From: RGIG8709 sp045537065
GTDB taxonomy: Bacteria; Bacillota; Clostridia; Monoglobales; Monoglobaceae
Assembly (NCBI GenBank): GCA_045537065.1
Contig: JAZSOT010000009.1
Location: 1 to 44,553 of the forward strand
Direction: 5' to 3'
DNA: 44,553 nucleotides
The notes below the pieces were generated by a model. That model did not search any database. It saw only the letters and a program-made list of their open reading frames with translations, and had not been told where the DNA came from. The position numbers were made by a program, and so were the translations under genes. Below are positions 43,348-44,553 of this stretch, piece after piece (positions within the stretch are counted from its first letter, which is position 1; every line of letters begins with the position of its first letter).

Positions 43348-43875
43348 TTGGAGTATATTTTAAATATCGATTTTTATATTCTTAACTTTATTCAGAATTA
43401 TTTAAGATGCGGTCTTCTTGACCATATTATGGTTTTTTTTACAAAACTTGGAGACGGCGGTCTTATATGGATTATTCTCACCCTTTTGTGTCTTTATTCC
43501 GATAAATACAGAAAGCTTGGTGCTGCTATGACTTTTTCACTTGTGGTTGCACTGCTTCTTGGAAACGAACTTTTAAAAGAGCTTGTAAGACGTCCCCGTC
43601 CTTTTACAACAGGTGAAATAAGTCTTTTAATTCCTCCACCATCGGGATTTTCATTTCCATCGGGACACACTATGGCATCCTTTGCGGCGGCAGGTGCGAT
43701 TTATCTCCCTCATAAAAAGCTTGGAAAATGGGCACTTATATTAGCAATATTAATCTCATTCTCGAGAATTTATCTCTATGTGCACTTCCCCACAGATGTT
43801 ATATGCGGGGTGCTGTTCGGACTTCTGTTCGGATATATGGGATGCGTGATTATCTATAAAAAATTTAGATTTTAA
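43348..43875 (+). CDS. PAP2-family membrane phosphatase
   Basis: Lipid phosphatase of the PAP2 superfamily, possibly acting on undecaprenyl pyrophosphate or phosphatidylglycerol phosphate. The three catalytic motifs are complete: KELVRRPRP near residue 75, PSGHT near 108 and SRIYLYVHFPTD near 140. Five or six membrane helices fill the 175 residues, a compact member of the family. The start is TTG with GGGGTGA upstream. It is 13 bases before the DUF5662 gene and shares its promoter. An UppP-like role in carrier-lipid recycling fits the shape but is not proven. Confidence 0.92.
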   Translation: MEYILNIDFYILNFIQNYLRCGLLDHIMVFFTKLGDGGLIWIILTLLCLYSDKYRKLGAAMTFSLVVALLLGNELLKELVRRPRPFTTGEISLLIPPPSGFSFPSGHTMASFAAAGAIYLPHKKLGKWALILAILISFSRIYLYVHFPTDVICGVLFGLLFGYMGCVIIYKKFRF

Positions 43876-43888
43876 ATTGAGGGATATA

Positions 43889-44428
43889 ATGAATAAATTT
43901 TTTGGACATCTTAAAACTGTTTTAACTCATAAAAAAGCAGTTTTTTACCATGCGAGAAAGGTTGGAATCCCTATTCAGGGGTTTTTCCACGATATGTCAA
44001 AGTTTTCTCCCCCTGAATTCTTAGTGGGAATTAAATATTATTTTGGGGACAAAAGCCCCAACGAGGGAGAAAGACTCCGCTACGGATATTCAAAGGCATG
44101 GCTTCACCACAAGGGAAGAAACAGACATCATTTCGAGTACTGGACAGATTATAATATGAAGGAACGACGTGTTATGCCTGTAAAGATGCCTCTCATATTT
44201 GTAATCGAGATGTTTTGCGACAGGGTAGCCGCGAGCAAGATATATCAGGGTGAGAATTATACGGACAGCCACCCGATAGAGTATTTTGAAAGAGGAAAAC
44301 CAAGCAGAAATATCCATCCGGAAACATCGGATTTTTTGGAATCGCTTCTTGTAATGCTCCGTGACAAGGGAGAAAAAGAGACCTTCGGGTATATAAAAAA
44401 GCTTGTGAAAAGCGGAAAAGAATACTGA
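43889..44428 (+). CDS. DUF5662 family protein
   Basis: Soluble protein of 179 residues matching the DUF5662 family by its block FHDMSKFSPPEF near residue 34 and the histidine-rich HHKGRNRHHFEYWTDYN near 73. The many His and Asp residues (HDMSK, HHK, HH, and CDRVAASK near 114) suggest a metal site, perhaps of hydrolase type, but no function is established. The ATG at 43889 follows GAGGGATATA; a start 12 bases upstream has no site. It is co-transcribed with the PAP2 gene and followed by a terminator. Confidence 0.88.
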   Translation: MNKFFGHLKTVLTHKKAVFYHARKVGIPIQGFFHDMSKFSPPEFLVGIKYYFGDKSPNEGERLRYGYSKAWLHHKGRNRHHFEYWTDYNMKERRVMPVKMPLIFVIEMFCDRVAASKIYQGENYTDSHPIEYFERGKPSRNIHPETSDFLESLLVMLRDKGEKETFGYIKKLVKSGKEY

Positions 44429-44432
44429 TAAA

Positions 44433-44468
44433 AAAGAACCTTCGGCCAAAGACGGTCGAAGGCTTTTT
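44433..44468 (+). terminator. Terminator after the DUF5662 gene
   Basis: CCTTCG (44439-44444) pairs with CGAAGG (44457-44462) around an inner imperfect stem, followed by a run of five T residues. Confidence 0.85.
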
Positions 44469-44553
44469 GTCCCCTGATATTTAATAATCACGGCGGCCGG
44501 GTTGGAATCAGTTTCAGCCGTTACAGAAACAGCAAAGGAAAATGATGGCGATA
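44469..44553. other. Window end, nothing assigned
   Basis: The last 85 bases hold no complete gene. A locally GC-rich stretch (CGGCGGCCGG) occurs near 44492, but I cannot attribute it to any element. Confidence 0.4.

Overview
This window looks like a chromosomal segment of a low-GC, endospore-forming Firmicute of class Clostridia. It carries a division and cell-wall (dcw) cluster, the sporulation genes gpr and spoIIP, a protein anchored by S-layer homology (SLH) domains, sigma-A promoters with near-consensus boxes, and many GTG or TTG start codons. It shows no phage, insertion-sequence or CRISPR content. I cannot name a genus.

Layout. (1) Positions 1-9379, minus strand: the dcw cluster in the order mraZ, rsmH, ftsL, a PASTA transpeptidase, murE, murF, mraY, ftsW. 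The ftsW gene starts at a GTG and runs off the window. A sigma-A promoter and a two-copy MraZ operator precede mraZ. (2) Positions 9430-18981, minus strand: one long unit reading from a DivIVA-like coiled-coil gene through iscS, thiI, a CinA C-terminal domain gene, ruvA, ruvB, metG and a DUF1015 gene to an AI-2E family permease, ending at a strong terminator. (3) Positions 19000-21997, plus strand: a small membrane-anchored ORF coupled to recD2, then tRNA-Met and tRNA-Glu with their own promoter and terminator. An array of short hairpins follows. (4) Positions 22233-26204, minus strand: glcK, htpG and a cysteine synthase. Divergent from it are upp and guaB, whose IMP dehydrogenase is of the type known from the protist Tritrichomonas. 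(5) Positions 28565-30882, minus strand: gpr and spoIIP with candidate sporulation-sigma promoters.

(6) Positions 30884-39725, minus strand, is the most important region. A roughly 600-nt, GC-rich, gene-free but highly structured stretch lies behind a perfect TTGACA-17-TATAAT promoter. It is followed at once by a four-helix DUF21-like membrane protein gene and then by dxs, tlyA, nadK, recN, an rseC-like gene and an ABC-F gene. This is the signature neighbourhood of OLE RNA (Ornate, Large, Extremophilic) and its membrane partner OapA, one of the largest structured bacterial non-coding RNAs. The two ends of the stretch pair to close the whole RNA.

(7) Positions 39748-44468: a pnuC transporter gene, divergent from OLE, sits behind tandem promoters and a leader that can form either a terminator or a competing hairpin, so it is a likely riboswitch or attenuator. 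Then come a large secreted phosphodiester-glycosidase/SLH protein (minus strand), a PAP2 phosphatase and a DUF5662 protein.

Functionally the window joins wall synthesis, sulfur transfer to tRNA, recombination repair, nucleotide salvage, isoprenoid precursor synthesis and an RNA-membrane protein complex implicated in stress and magnesium physiology. All family calls were made by reading the sequence; no database search was run.
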